Translations under genes and position numbers: made by a program | NCBI RefSeq assembly: GCF_006496635.1 | Contig: NZ_CP022958.1 | Coordinates: forward strand, 3,968,001-4,032,000 | DNA from: Azoarcus sp. DD4 | GTDB taxonomy: Bacteria > Pseudomonadota > Gammaproteobacteria > Burkholderiales > Rhodocyclaceae | Length of the DNA stretch: 64,000 bases | Direction of reading: 5' to 3' | The notes under the pieces: model-generated | What the model was told of the DNA's origin: nothing | What the model saw: only the letters and a program-made list of their open reading frames with translations | Databases searched by the model: none | Shown here: in pieces, positions 8,445 to 18,517 of the stretch | Numbering within the stretch: position 1 is the stretch's first letter | How the letters are laid out: each line of letters opens with the position of its first letter

Positions 8445-8813
8445 TCAAACCACGCCGGCCAAGGTCAATTCCAGCCACTCGGCGTCGGTGAACAAGCGCG
8501 AGCGGGTGAGAAAGCAACGGCCCTCGCCACCTTCGAGCGAGAACATGCCGCCCTGGCCTTCAACCACGTCGATGATCAACTGGGTGTGCTTCCAGTACTC
8601 GTACTGCTGCTTGCCGATGTAGAACGGACTCCCCGCGACCTCACCGAGCAGCACATCGCTGCTGCCGACCAGGAATTCGCCGCGCGGGTAGCACATCGGC
8701 GCGCTACCGTCGCAGCACCCCCCCGACTGGTGGAACATCACCGGACCGTGCTTGGCGATCAACAGTTCGATGAAGGCCTGCGCCTCGGGCGTCGCAATGA
8801 CCCTGGAAACCAT
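8445..8813 (-). CDS. DUF779 protein, companion of aldehyde dehydrogenase
   Basis: A 122-residue protein with the DUF779 features HQSGGCCDGSAPMCYP (near 28-43) and an EYWKHTQLIIDVVEG segment. The CC pair and His residues suggest metal or redox chemistry, but no function is established. The gene commonly lies next to ExaC/AcoD-type aldehyde dehydrogenases, as it does here, just downstream of one on the same strand. No signal peptide is present, so it is cytoplasmic. GGAGCGG precedes the start. Confidence 0.85.
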   Translation of the reverse strand: MVSRVIATPEAQAFIELLIAKHGPVMFHQSGGCCDGSAPMCYPRGEFLVGSSDVLLGEVAGSPFYIGKQQYEYWKHTQLIIDVVEGQGGMFSLEGGEGRCFLTRSRLFTDAEWLELTLAGVV

Positions 8814-8842
8814 AATCCGCTCCTTTCCGGACGCCTCCCGCC

Positions 8843-8870
8843 AAAAAAAGCGGGCGGCCGGAGCCGCCCG
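8843..8870 (-). terminator. Intrinsic terminator after the aldehyde dehydrogenase gene
   Basis: CGGGCGGC/GCCGCCCG forms an 8-bp stem with a 4-nt loop (8851-8870). On the minus strand it is followed by seven T residues (8849-8843). It lies between the aldehyde dehydrogenase stop and the DUF779 start, so it would partly separate them. Confidence 0.75.
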
Positions 8871-8967
8871 TTAACTCATCCGCAAGCGGGCGAGGGAGAG
8901 AGGAGAACAGCAGATCAAACACACCACGATTGACGGCTGCCCCATGCAGGCACCAGCCGCCGCCTGT

Positions 8968-9008
8968 GCGTACTCCGTCCGCTACGCGGCCGCCCCGAAG
9001 GAGTACGC
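8968..9008. repeat. Inverted repeat, 9-bp arms
   Basis: GCGTACTCC (8968-8976) and GGAGTACGC (9000-9008) are perfect complements with a 23-nt loop. The hairpin lies in the 3' untranslated region of the aldehyde dehydrogenase transcript, upstream of the terminator, and could protect the mRNA end. No second copy was noticed. Confidence 0.45.
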
Positions 9009-9040
9009 GAACCGCCGTGGGGCGGCATCGAAACGCAGGC

Positions 9041-10561
<1,521 letters not shown>

Positions 10562-10616
10562 TCGTGTCTCCTTCGTCTGCGGTCTGCTGTAACGCGAACT
10601 TGCGTGCCAACCCTAG

Positions 10617-10632
10617 TGCAGTTCGCGTGCCA
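10617..10632 (-). promoter_or_regulatory. Sigma-54 promoter of the aldehyde dehydrogenase gene
   Basis: On the minus strand TGGCACG-CGAA-CTGCA fits the -24/-12 consensus with correct spacing, 56 nt upstream of the start. A second TGGCACG at about 10601-10607 lacks a correctly spaced GC and is not counted. The 337-nt gap 10562-10898 holds this promoter, the array at 10743 and no visible gene. Confidence 0.85.
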
Positions 10633-10742
10633 GCCCGGCCTGCGCAGCCGGCAGAATTGAGTTTTCTTATTTGTTTATAAGCACTTGAATAAAAAAAGGC
10701 TGGCCATCCGGCGTGCCGCGGTGTGCGCTGCACAAGTCGCGC

Positions 10743-10778
10743 TGCTCCAGTACACAACAGCTGTTCCACTATTGGGCA
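10743..10778. promoter_or_regulatory. Two direct repeats with 19-nt period: candidate activator array
   Basis: TGCTCCAGTACACAACA (10743-10759) and TGTTCCACTATTGGGCA (10762-10778) start exactly 19 nt apart. They lie about 110-145 bp upstream of the sigma-54 promoter of the aldehyde dehydrogenase and 120-155 bp from the divergent activator-like gene. The same unit type is seen at 8022-8076 and 56660-56695. Confidence 0.6.
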
Positions 10779-10898
10779 TATGCCGTTGGCGACGACCGCA
10801 AGCCCGCCAAGCGCCGCACCAATACGCTGCAGGCGCAGCCCCGAAATACACGCGGCGAGCGCGATTCCTTTACGGCATGAGACTTGCTGGTATTGCGC

Positions 10899-12482
10899 AT
10901 GAACTCCGGCTCCCTTCCCGCCAACCTGCCCGCGACGCTGCGCGCTTCGTGGCTGCGTAGTCACGAGCATGGGCTGGATCCGGGGCAGGCCCTGCCGGAG
11001 AGCGCGCTAGCGCGAACCGACCTGGCGGATCGTCTCGAAGCCAACGCGCGGCTGCTGACCTTCTCCCAGCCGGTGATCGAAAACCTCTACCGCCAGATCG
11101 ACTGCCCGTCCTCGACCGTACTGCTGACCGACAAGCAGGGGCTCATCCTGAGCGCACTCGGCGACACCGGTTTTCTCGACCGCGCCGCCCGCGTTGCGCT
11201 CAGCCCTGGCGCTGAATGGAGCGAGGCCAGCATGGGCACCAACGCCATCGGCACGGCGTTGCAAACCGGCGAGATCGTCGCGGTACAGGGCAACGAGCAC
11301 TTCCTGGAGCGCAACCGCTTCCTCACCTGCGTGGCGACACCCATTCTGTCGCCCACCGGCGGCATCGCTGGCATCCTCGATATTTCCACCGACGCACGGG
11401 CGGACCTCTCGCATGCCGACGCGCTGCTGCGGACCACGGCCGAACTGATCGAGCACCGTCTGATCGAAAGCCTGGACGACGGTTTTCTCACACTGCGCTT
11501 TCACCTGCGCGCCGATCTCATCGGCACGCCGTTCGAGGCGCTCGCGGTTTTCGACGAAGGCGGACGCCTGCTCGCCCTGAACCGCGCCGCCCGTGGTCTG
11601 CTCAAGCTCTATCGGGAGTACCCCGACTCATCCTGCGGCGAATGCTTTGCCACCGACTGGCGCCGCCTGGTCGACTGGGCAGCGCTCGGCCAACAGACGC
11701 CCTTTCCCTTGCGCACCGTTCAGGGCCGGACCTGCGTGGCACGCGCCACCCTGCGCGCACCGGCACCGCGCGCCCGGCCAGCCGCCACGACGCCGAAGCG
11801 GTCGCTGCTGGACACCATCAATCTCGGTGACCCGCGCATCGCCGCGGCACTGGCCACCCTGGCGCAATGGGCGCGCCAGTCCGGGCCGCTGCTGATCGAA
11901 GGCGAAACCGGCACCGGCAAGCGTCACCTGGTGCACGCCTACCATCACGATTACTGCGGCGACAGCGCATTCGTGAGCGTGGATTGCGCCGCGCTGGCCA
12001 TGAGCCCCAACCTGCAGGACGAAACCGACCACGCCCTGCGGCAGGCCGAAGGCGGCGTCCTCTACCTGATCGATACCGATGCGCTGCCCCTGGCCGAACA
12101 GGTGCGCCTCTTCGCCGCCGCCTCGGCCTCCACCCGGCTGATCGCCGCGACCCGCAGCCCGCTCGACACCCTGATCCGCGAACAGCGTCTGTCGATGGAC
12201 GCCTTCGCGGCTTGCGGCGGTCACAGCATCCTGCTTCCGCCCTTGCGCGAGCGCAGCGACTTCGACGCGCTGGTGCGCCGCTTCGTCCGCGACGCCTGCC
12301 CCGACCGCCCGGTCTATGTCTGTCCGGATGCGATCGCGCTGCTGCGCCGCCACCGCTGGCCCGGCAACCTGAGCGAACTGAACAACCGGCTACGCCTCAT
12401 CCTCGCGCTGATGGGGGACGAAGCTGGGCAGCTCTGCCCCGAAGACATCCCGGAAGAACTGCTGGAACAGGCGGCCGGCTGA
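10899..12482 (+). CDS. Degenerate sigma-54 activator-like regulator without GAFTGA loop or HTH
   Basis: A 527-residue protein clearly related to AcoR-type activators: the sensor region keeps GTNAIGTAL and EHFLERNRFLTC (about 113-144), Walker A GETGTGKR is at 335-342, and the sensor-II region WPGNLSEL is at 487-494. Three key parts are missing. Only about 18 residues separate the CAAL segment (363-366) from the Walker B region, so the GAFTGA sigma-54 loop is deleted. Walker B reads GGVLYLIDTDAL, losing the catalytic DE pair. The protein stops soon after the AAA+ domain, with no Fis helix-turn-helix. It is unlikely to activate sigma-54 by itself and may be a co-regulator, sensor or decoy. The coding frame is intact over its whole length, so it is not an obvious pseudogene. 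Start choice (10899 or 10884) is uncertain. Confidence 0.82.
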   Translation: MNSGSLPANLPATLRASWLRSHEHGLDPGQALPESALARTDLADRLEANARLLTFSQPVIENLYRQIDCPSSTVLLTDKQGLILSALGDTGFLDRAARVALSPGAEWSEASMGTNAIGTALQTGEIVAVQGNEHFLERNRFLTCVATPILSPTGGIAGILDISTDARADLSHADALLRTTAELIEHRLIESLDDGFLTLRFHLRADLIGTPFEALAVFDEGGRLLALNRAARGLLKLYREYPDSSCGECFATDWRRLVDWAALGQQTPFPLRTVQGRTCVARATLRAPAPRARPAATTPKRSLLDTINLGDPRIAAALATLAQWARQSGPLLIEGETGTGKRHLVHAYHHDYCGDSAFVSVDCAALAMSPNLQDETDHALRQAEGGVLYLIDTDALPLAEQVRLFAAASASTRLIAATRSPLDTLIREQRLSMDAFAACGGHSILLPPLRERSDFDALVRRFVRDACPDRPVYVCPDAIALLRRHRWPGNLSELNNRLRLILALMGDEAGQLCPEDIPEELLEQAAG

Positions 12483-12913
12483 GCAGCGCTGACCTTACCG
12501 TCGCGCCGGAACGGCCCTTCCGCTCCCGCCCGGTCACACATGCTCACGGCCCCGGTCGGGCTGTCCATGGCGTGTATTTGCCAGTCAACGGCACACCCCG
12601 GGGCAGCAGGTGTATCGAATTCCGGCACGAGCGAGCACCCCAGGCCATCGCCAGCGCCGAGCACACACGCCAGGAACACGACGGTCGGCCAGCCGAGCAG
12701 GCCTGCTGCCGGCAAGCAGCCCCAGGGCAAGGCGAGCTCGGCGCCCTCCCGGCGCCCCTCCGGCGCGAAGCGCCACGACGAATACACCACCACACAATTC
12801 CTAACCCGGTAGAAACAGCCTTGTGGAAGCCCTGGCCTATCGTGTTGCCAGGGCAAACCGCGATCTGAAGATTCGGTGGCCAGCCCGTCATCCGATCAAA
12901 CATGGAGACGACC
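12483..12913. other. 431-nt gap without a convincing gene
   Basis: Open frames cross this stretch on the minus strand, but none has a ribosome site, a family-like sequence or a sensible end. I saw no promoter, repeat or RNA gene I could defend. It separates the alcohol block from the accessory genes and may contain gene remnants. Confidence 0.5.
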
Positions 12914-13225
12914 ATGATCAAGCGCATTTCCACCCTGCTCGCCACCATTCTGCTCGCTGCCGGCAGCACGACCGTACTGGCCCGTGGCGGCAATGACGGT
13001 GCCGCCACGGGCGGTTCGGCCAGCCAGGCACTGAGCGGCGGACAATCCGCCGGCCATCTCAGCACGCAGGGATCCACCAACACCAATGGACCAAACGCCG
13101 CCGAACGCGCAACCGGCATGGATCGCGCCACCAAGAGAATGAACGAAGCCGCCACCGACCATTCCCGGGCCGGCGATGCTCTGCTGAAGGACAAGGCATC
13201 GGCCGGGAAGGCAATGCCCAAGTAA
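12914..13225 (+). CDS. Small secreted Ser/Ala/Gly-rich protein of unknown function
   Basis: A 103-residue protein. Residues 1-27 form a signal peptide (MIKRISTLLATILLAAGSTT, then VLARG). The mature part is hydrophilic, rich in Gly, Ser, Ala, Asn and Lys, has no cysteine, and ends in a charged helix-like segment. The start at 12914 is preceded by GGAGACG; an ATG 12 nt earlier overlaps that site. I do not recognise the family. It is convergent with the CDF transporter gene, separated by a large hairpin. Confidence 0.65.
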   Translation: MIKRISTLLATILLAAGSTTVLARGGNDGAATGGSASQALSGGQSAGHLSTQGSTNTNGPNAAERATGMDRATKRMNEAATDHSRAGDALLKDKASAGKAMPK

Positions 13226-13234
13226 GCCGGCTTC

Positions 13235-13270
13235 CGCCGGATCGGGCGGGTCAGCCCGACCGATCCGGCG
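13235..13270. terminator. Large hairpin between convergent genes
   Basis: CGCCGGATCGG (13235-13245) pairs perfectly with CCGATCCGGCG (13260-13270), and a GGG/CCC pair extends inside the loop. It overlaps the last codons of the CDF gene. There is no T-tract, so it may be a bidirectional or Rho-assisted end. Confidence 0.45.
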
Positions 13271-13934
13271 GGGAAGTCGCCCCCAACGTCACCAGCACGG
13301 GCGACTCGGCGGGCGCAGCCCGCTGCGCAAGTTCATGCCGTGCGAGGCGGATCACCGCCAGGCCGGAAGACAGCGCCAGCCCCGCCATGACTCCGGCCAC
13401 CACGATGTCCGGCCATCCCTGGCCGGTGCCGAAAACGCCCGCAGCGGCGAGGATTACCGCGATGTTGCCGATCGCATCGTTACGGCTGCACAACCACACC
13501 GACCGCATGTTGGCATCGCCTTCGCGGAAGGCATAGAGCATCAGCGCGACGCCGGCGTTGGCAAGCAGTGCCAGCAGCGCCACCGCCCCCATCGTCACCG
13601 GCTCGGGCGGCACGCCGCCGAAGGCCGCCCAGACTGACTTCCCCAGCACGAAAACACCGTAGCCCGCCATCGAAGCGCCCTTGACCAGGGCGGCGCGCGA
13701 ACGCCACGCCAGACCCAGCGACAGCACCGCCAGCGAAATGCCGTAGTTGGCGGCATCCCCGGCGAAATCCACCGCGTCGGCCAGCAAGGACACCGAACCG
13801 ACGTGCAGGCCGGCGACGAGCTCGACACCGAACATCAGCGCATTGATCACCAGCGCCACCCACAGCGCCCTGCGAAAACGCGGGCTGATCGAGGTCTGCG
13901 AAGCGCAACTCGAACCGCAACTGCAACCGGGCAT
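13251..13934 (-). CDS. Cation efflux protein, divergent CDF family
   Basis: A 227-residue membrane protein with five to six helices. SLLADAVDFAGDAANYG (about 50-66) matches the CDF helix 2 metal site, and CSRNDAIGNI (about 150-159) matches the helix 5 site, with Asn-Asp where many members have His-xxx-Asp. CDF proteins exchange Zn2+, Co2+, Cd2+ or similar ions for protons. The N-terminus is Cys/Ser-rich (MPGCSCGSSCASQTS), a possible metal-binding lead. The C-terminal cytoplasmic domain of longer CDF proteins is almost absent. The metal cannot be assigned. Confidence 0.8.
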   Translation of the reverse strand: MPGCSCGSSCASQTSISPRFRRALWVALVINALMFGVELVAGLHVGSVSLLADAVDFAGDAANYGISLAVLSLGLAWRSRAALVKGASMAGYGVFVLGKSVWAAFGGVPPEPVTMGAVALLALLANAGVALMLYAFREGDANMRSVWLCSRNDAIGNIAVILAAAGVFGTGQGWPDIVVAGVMAGLALSSGLAVIRLARHELAQRAAPAESPVLVTLGATSPPDRSG

Positions 13935-14159
13935 GGTCCTTCTCCAGCAAGGTTTTTCCTCAATCTTACACAGCCCGCCGGCAAGCGCACATCAACAGCT
14001 TCACCCTGCATTGCGCACATCGACGGTCCACCTCGCCGGTCGCTCGGGCAGCCCCGCAACGGCACGGGCGGGCGCCCGATCTAATGACAACCGCAAAACT
14101 CATATTGCATAATCTCCACTCGAAGAATCCGGACATGGCGGTTCGCGCCGCCCGACACC

Positions 14160-16169
14160 ATGGACAAGACCCAGCCGCGCGAAGTCGGCCGCGGCAGTGC
14201 GCCGCTGCTACCCAACCGCTACCGCGACCACCCCGTATGGGTGCCACGCGGACAGCCGGGGATCATCATCCTGGTACACGGCGTCAACGACGTCGGCACC
14301 AGTTATCACGCCTTCGACAACGGACTGTGCGCCGGGCTGAACGAACGACTCTCCCGCACCGACCTCTACCCGAACGACTACAACCTTCCGGTCGAGAACG
14401 AACCTGTCGTGCCCGACCCCGACAAGGTCTATTACCGCCTGCGCGACAACGCCGATACCCGTAGCCCGGTGATTCCCTTCTACTGGGGCTACCGGGCGGA
14501 CAAGCTGGACATTGGCAAGGAGTTGGTCAACAACGAGGTCGTCGACATCCACGGCAACCGCCTCGACCGCGACTTCGCCAAGGGTGGCGGCATGTTCGCC
14601 AATGCCACCAGCAACATCCCCGACATGTTCGGCGGCAACTTCAGCAAGGACTTCTGGGTGCTGCTCGCCAATCTCGGCGCCGACGACGCCCATCCGCTCA
14701 ATACCGCGCCCAACCGCAGCTACATGGCGCTCGCGGCCAAACGCCTGGCCGCCCTGATCGACACAATCCGGCTGGTCGATCCCGACGAGACCGTCACGGT
14801 GATCGGCCACAGCCAGGGCTGCCTGATCTCGCTGCTCGCCCAGGCCTGGACCGAACGCCCGGCCGACTGCCTCATCCTCAACCATCCGCCTTACGGCCTG
14901 CACGAACCCTGGATGGACCGGGTCTCACAAAGCGGCAGCGAACAGCAAACCACCCGCGCCCGGGTCGAAACCCTGGTCCGACTGGTGAACAAGGTGTGCC
15001 GCTCACCCCATCCCTCACCGCCGCTGGACAGCCTCAACAACAACATCTGCTCGACCGGCCGCGCCGGTCTGGAATGGTCGCCGGAGCAGGGGCGGCGGCC
15101 CCATCCGACCACCCTGGGCGAGCACATCGTCTTCGCCGAGCGCGACAACCGCGGCAAGGTCTACCTCTACTTCTGCTCCCACGACCTTACTGTCGGGCTG
15201 GCCAATGTTCAAGGCATCGGCACCTTCGGCGTGCCCGACACGCTGGCTTACCCCAACGGCGAAGCCGGAGAGGCCGAGCACCCGGTGCTCGACCGGCTCG
15301 GCCCGCGCTTTCTCCAGCGTGTGTGGACCTGGCGCCGGCGCGACGATGGCGCACCCCAGATCGGGCTGGCCTCACCCTATCGCCATACCCTGCGGCTGAA
15401 GGGCGAGCCCGCCTACGATACCGCCGGCTTCACCTTCGGCCGTAGCGGTGCCTGTCACGGCGATACGCGCAGGATCACCGGCGAGCCACTACTGCCGCCT
15501 TTCACGCCCGACCTGCACCACGACGAACTGGGCAACAGCAAGCCGGCCGATCCGCGCTACCGCGGCCGGATAGGCTACGACCCGATCGATGCCTCGGTCG
15601 CGGTCGCCAGCACCCGCCTGCGGCGCAAGCGCGAGAAGCGCCCCGACCTCCCGCACAGCGGCCCGCTCCCCACCCTGCGAGAGCTCGAGTTCGCCTACAA
15701 CAACGGCAGGCCGGAAGGCGACCGGACCACCGTTCATGGGGTGCGCCGCGATGGATACGGCATCGTCGAAGTCGACCGTACCGAAACCCCTTTCGAAGCG
15801 CGCCAGCGCTACCAGGACGACACCAAGGGCATGGAAAACTCCTATCACTCATCCATCGTCGGCAACCCCGAACACCACCGCTGGGTCACCGCGATGGACG
15901 TGGCGGTCGGGCAGGCGAAATCGCTGGAGGACGACGACTGGCGGGCCTTGCTGTTAGCGATGGCGGACTGGCGAACACCGTTGTCCGAGAGAGAAAAAAG
16001 GAGGCTCGCGTGCTTCGAGCAGCTTCCTACCAAAACGAAGGACTTGATCGACGCAATCTGGCGCTACTACGACTTGGGCGAATTTCCGACTCATATCCTG
16101 AACGATCCATTGCCGGACGAGATCGTCAGCGAGACAAGGGCTGAGCGTGCAGCTGTCGGCCAAGCATGA
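14160..16169 (+). CDS. tle3: T6SS phospholipase effector, Tle3-like
   Basis: A 669-residue alpha/beta hydrolase with a C-terminal DUF3274-like region. ILVHGVNDVG (about 36-45) forms the oxyanion-hole region and VTVIGHSQGCLISLL (about 215-229) the nucleophile elbow with the catalytic Ser in GHSQG. This arrangement is that of Tle3 lipases delivered by type VI secretion. There is no signal peptide, as expected. It overlaps the next gene, a Tla3-type adaptor, by 4 nt. In Pseudomonas aeruginosa the set is tla3-tle3-tli3-vgrG2b; neither vgrG nor a Tli3-like immunity gene is visible here. No clear ribosome site precedes the ATG, so the start is less sure than the family. Confidence 0.85.
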   Translation: MDKTQPREVGRGSAPLLPNRYRDHPVWVPRGQPGIIILVHGVNDVGTSYHAFDNGLCAGLNERLSRTDLYPNDYNLPVENEPVVPDPDKVYYRLRDNADTRSPVIPFYWGYRADKLDIGKELVNNEVVDIHGNRLDRDFAKGGGMFANATSNIPDMFGGNFSKDFWVLLANLGADDAHPLNTAPNRSYMALAAKRLAALIDTIRLVDPDETVTVIGHSQGCLISLLAQAWTERPADCLILNHPPYGLHEPWMDRVSQSGSEQQTTRARVETLVRLVNKVCRSPHPSPPLDSLNNNICSTGRAGLEWSPEQGRRPHPTTLGEHIVFAERDNRGKVYLYFCSHDLTVGLANVQGIGTFGVPDTLAYPNGEAGEAEHPVLDRLGPRFLQRVWTWRRRDDGAPQIGLASPYRHTLRLKGEPAYDTAGFTFGRSGACHGDTRRITGEPLLPPFTPDLHHDELGNSKPADPRYRGRIGYDPIDASVAVASTRLRRKREKRPDLPHSGPLPTLRELEFAYNNGRPEGDRTTVHGVRRDGYGIVEVDRTETPFEARQRYQDDTKGMENSYHSSIVGNPEHHRWVTAMDVAVGQAKSLEDDDWRALLLAMADWRTPLSEREKRRLACFEQLPTKTKDLIDAIWRYYDLGEFPTHILNDPLPDEIVSETRAERAAVGQA

Positions 16170-17803
16170 TGAGCTTTCAATTCAGGTCCAGTTCGCGCCC
16201 CCGCCTCATCCCTGCAGTCGCAGTCGTGCTCACCGCGACTACCGCATGGCTTTTACTCCTTGCAATCGCAGCAGAACACATCCCGATGATCTCCATCGAG
16301 TTCCCGACCATGGCCTCCAGACTGACAACGCTATTCGCTCCTCCACTGCTTGCCGCAACCACGGGCTTCTTCGTGCTCTGGGGGATGGCCAGCAATCGTA
16401 CGGAAGCCGCCGAACAGCGACAGCACCAGACGGAGCAGGTACAGGCACAACACGAGATCGAGCACCAAGACCGCCACAGGCGCTTCACGTTGGAGATTCG
16501 GGGAGTGGGTCTGACCCTGCACCGCTTCCGTCAAGGTCGCCTCTGGGAAGCCATCGACAAGCGAAACGACGCCTTCCAGAGCCCCCTGTCCCAGAATCCG
16601 CAAGACTATGAATGGTCAGACAGGGGGCGCAGCCAGGATTACGACAAGCGCGAGGCTGACGCCTTCGAATCGACGCTCAACGGCTGGGTCGAGCGCTGGC
16701 CAATCCCGATCTTGGTGGCAGGTCCAGTCAGCCTGGATGCACCCGCCCTGCGCATCAATCGTGGCCGTCAAAACGGCGGCATGGCCATCCACCTGTTCAC
16801 CGTGCTCGATCAACGCGAGGGAGACGGCAGCGATCAACTGATAGCCCAACTCTTCGATTTCTTCGACCGCCATCCGCAGCTACCCGCCGCCGTTCTTCTC
16901 AGCGGTGACAGTCAGGAACTGCGTGCAACGCGCATCAGAAACGGCCATTTCGTCCCCACCATCCCCGACTCCATCGTTGCCCTCCTCGTCACCCGCTCCG
17001 ACCGGGTGGACCGCGACATCCGGCCCTATGTGGTCGATGTCCCCTACGACATCAACAAACTCGACACCCAGTACGACGTCATCCAGCTGTGGCACGACTA
17101 CTGGAACGCAGATACGGCTTACCACAAATTGCCGGACAACCACACCACCATGCCGTGGCAGTTCTGGCACGAACACCAGCAGAAGCTCATCGCCCGCATC
17201 GACCCCGACGGCAGCCAGGGCCAGCTGCTTGCCTTCTGGAAGCGCAAAGCCGGCTTCAAGCCCAGCCCCTGGGTGCCGGTGCGCTGGACCGAATGGCAGC
17301 TCAGGCAGTATGACAACGCACCCTTGCTCGGCTACCTGCACCGCCCGGTTGAAGTACCGCTCGATGCGCCGACCGGCCCCCAGGGCGATCGCCACCGCGC
17401 CGCCGCCATGGCCGAAGCCTGGAAACAGGCGCTCGCCACGCTGCCCGAAGGCGCTGCGCCCCAGCGCCTCTTCTACGACACCGCCGGCGAAGGCCGCCGC
17501 CTGATTCCACTGGCCCTGGCGATGAGCGCCGAAGCCACCCCGAACCCGCTCGCCATCGACGATCCCGCCAACAGCTACGACCTCACCCGCCGCGTTGCCG
17601 ACACCGGTGTGAGCTCACCCTTCGTGCAACTCGCGCTCGCGCTGATGCGCAGCTACCACCAGGGCGGCGCCAGCGCCACCATCAACCTGCGCGAGGACGC
17701 CCGCGCCAGCATCGTCATGGTCAGCCCGCCGAGCAATGCGCAGAAGACCGCCAATCCGCGCCAGCCCGACCCCTTCTTCAATCCCAACGCGCCCCGTTTC
17801 TGA
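16166..17803 (+). CDS. tla3: T6SS lipase adaptor, Tla3-like (DUF2875)
   Basis: A 545-residue protein with two N-terminal membrane segments (about 14-36 and 47-70), a charged Gln/His-rich stretch, then the conserved body: GVGLTLHRFRQGRLWEAIDK (about 112-131) and RWPIPILVAGP resemble DUF2875/Tla3 proteins. Tla3 binds the Tle3 effector and helps load it on the VgrG spike. The overlap with tle3 (ATGA) supports joint expression. The first few hundred bases are less GC-rich than their surroundings, a weak hint of transfer. Function is inferred from family and partner. Confidence 0.83.
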   Translation: MMSFQFRSSSRPRLIPAVAVVLTATTAWLLLLAIAAEHIPMISIEFPTMASRLTTLFAPPLLAATTGFFVLWGMASNRTEAAEQRQHQTEQVQAQHEIEHQDRHRRFTLEIRGVGLTLHRFRQGRLWEAIDKRNDAFQSPLSQNPQDYEWSDRGRSQDYDKREADAFESTLNGWVERWPIPILVAGPVSLDAPALRINRGRQNGGMAIHLFTVLDQREGDGSDQLIAQLFDFFDRHPQLPAAVLLSGDSQELRATRIRNGHFVPTIPDSIVALLVTRSDRVDRDIRPYVVDVPYDINKLDTQYDVIQLWHDYWNADTAYHKLPDNHTTMPWQFWHEHQQKLIARIDPDGSQGQLLAFWKRKAGFKPSPWVPVRWTEWQLRQYDNAPLLGYLHRPVEVPLDAPTGPQGDRHRAAAMAEAWKQALATLPEGAAPQRLFYDTAGEGRRLIPLALAMSAEATPNPLAIDDPANSYDLTRRVADTGVSSPFVQLALALMRSYHQGGASATINLREDARASIVMVSPPSNAQKTANPRQPDPFFNPNAPRF

Positions 17804-17866
17804 CCCCGCTACCCGGCACCCGCTCGAGGGCCTAGAATCGAAGCACGAAAGGCACGCGGAGGCGCG

Positions 17867-18484
17867 ATGAACATCAGGACGCACTGGGACGAGGTCTATG
17901 CCACCAAGGCCGCACAGTCGGTGAGCTGGTACCAGCCGCATGCGGCGCTGTCGCTGGATCTGATCCGCCGCACCGGCGCCGGCCGTGATGCGGCCATCAT
18001 CGACGTCGGCGGCGGTGCATCGACGCTGGTCGACGACCTGCTCGCCGACGGCTATCGCCACCTCTCGGTGCTCGACCTTTCGGCGGAAGCGCTCGCCATT
18101 GCCCGCCGGCGGCTGGGCGCGCCGGCCGACACCGTGCGCTGGATCGCGGGCGACGTCACCACCGTGCCGCTACCCACCTGCCATTTCGATGTCTGGCACG
18201 ACCGCGCGGTGTTCCACTTCCTCACCGAGCCGGCGCAACGCCGCGCCTACGTACAGCAGGTGATGCGGGCGGTGAAGCCGGGCGGCCACGTGATCGTCGC
18301 CACCTTTGCGCCCGACGGCCCGCTGCAATGCAGCGGTCTGCCGGTGATGCGCTATTCGGCCGACAGCCTGCACGACGAGTTCGGCGCCGCCTTCCGCTTG
18401 CTGGAACACCGCGACGAGGAACACCTGACGCCCGCCGGCAAGGTCCAGCACTTCATCTACTGCCACTGCCTCAAACCGCATTGA
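17867..18484 (+). CDS. Class I SAM-dependent methyltransferase
   Basis: A 205-residue cytoplasmic methyltransferase. Motif I is IIDVGGGAST (about 44-53), the acidic residue after beta 2 is in SVLDLSAEAL, and GDVTTVPLP and MRAVKPGGHVIV are motifs II-III. The N-terminal WDEVYATKAAQSVSWYQ is seen in small thiopurine/ubiE-like methyltransferases of unknown substrate. GCGGAGG precedes the start, and a TAGAAT -10-like box lies about 30 nt upstream. It stands alone between tla3 and the convergent copper operon end. Confidence 0.85.
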   Translation: MNIRTHWDEVYATKAAQSVSWYQPHAALSLDLIRRTGAGRDAAIIDVGGGASTLVDDLLADGYRHLSVLDLSAEALAIARRRLGAPADTVRWIAGDVTTVPLPTCHFDVWHDRAVFHFLTEPAQRRAYVQQVMRAVKPGGHVIVATFAPDGPLQCSGLPVMRYSADSLHDEFGAAFRLLEHRDEEHLTPAGKVQHFIYCHCLKPH

Positions 18485-18517
18485 GGGTGCTGCGGATCCC
18501 GCGCCAGGCGGTCCGCC

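Noticed and set aside
10601..10616. A second TGGCACG near the aldehyde dehydrogenase promoter.
   Set aside because: The -12 GC is shifted by one base (TTCGC); the site at 10617-10632 is better.
12617..12631. GAATTCCGGCACGAG resembles the EcoRI adaptor of old cDNA libraries.
   Set aside because: It has one base more than the usual adaptor and sits in ordinary GC-rich sequence with no sign of a vector join; chance is enough.
12544..13221. A minus-strand frame across the gap and the small secreted protein gene.
   Set aside because: No ribosome site, no recognisable sequence, and it opposes a gene with a clear signal peptide.
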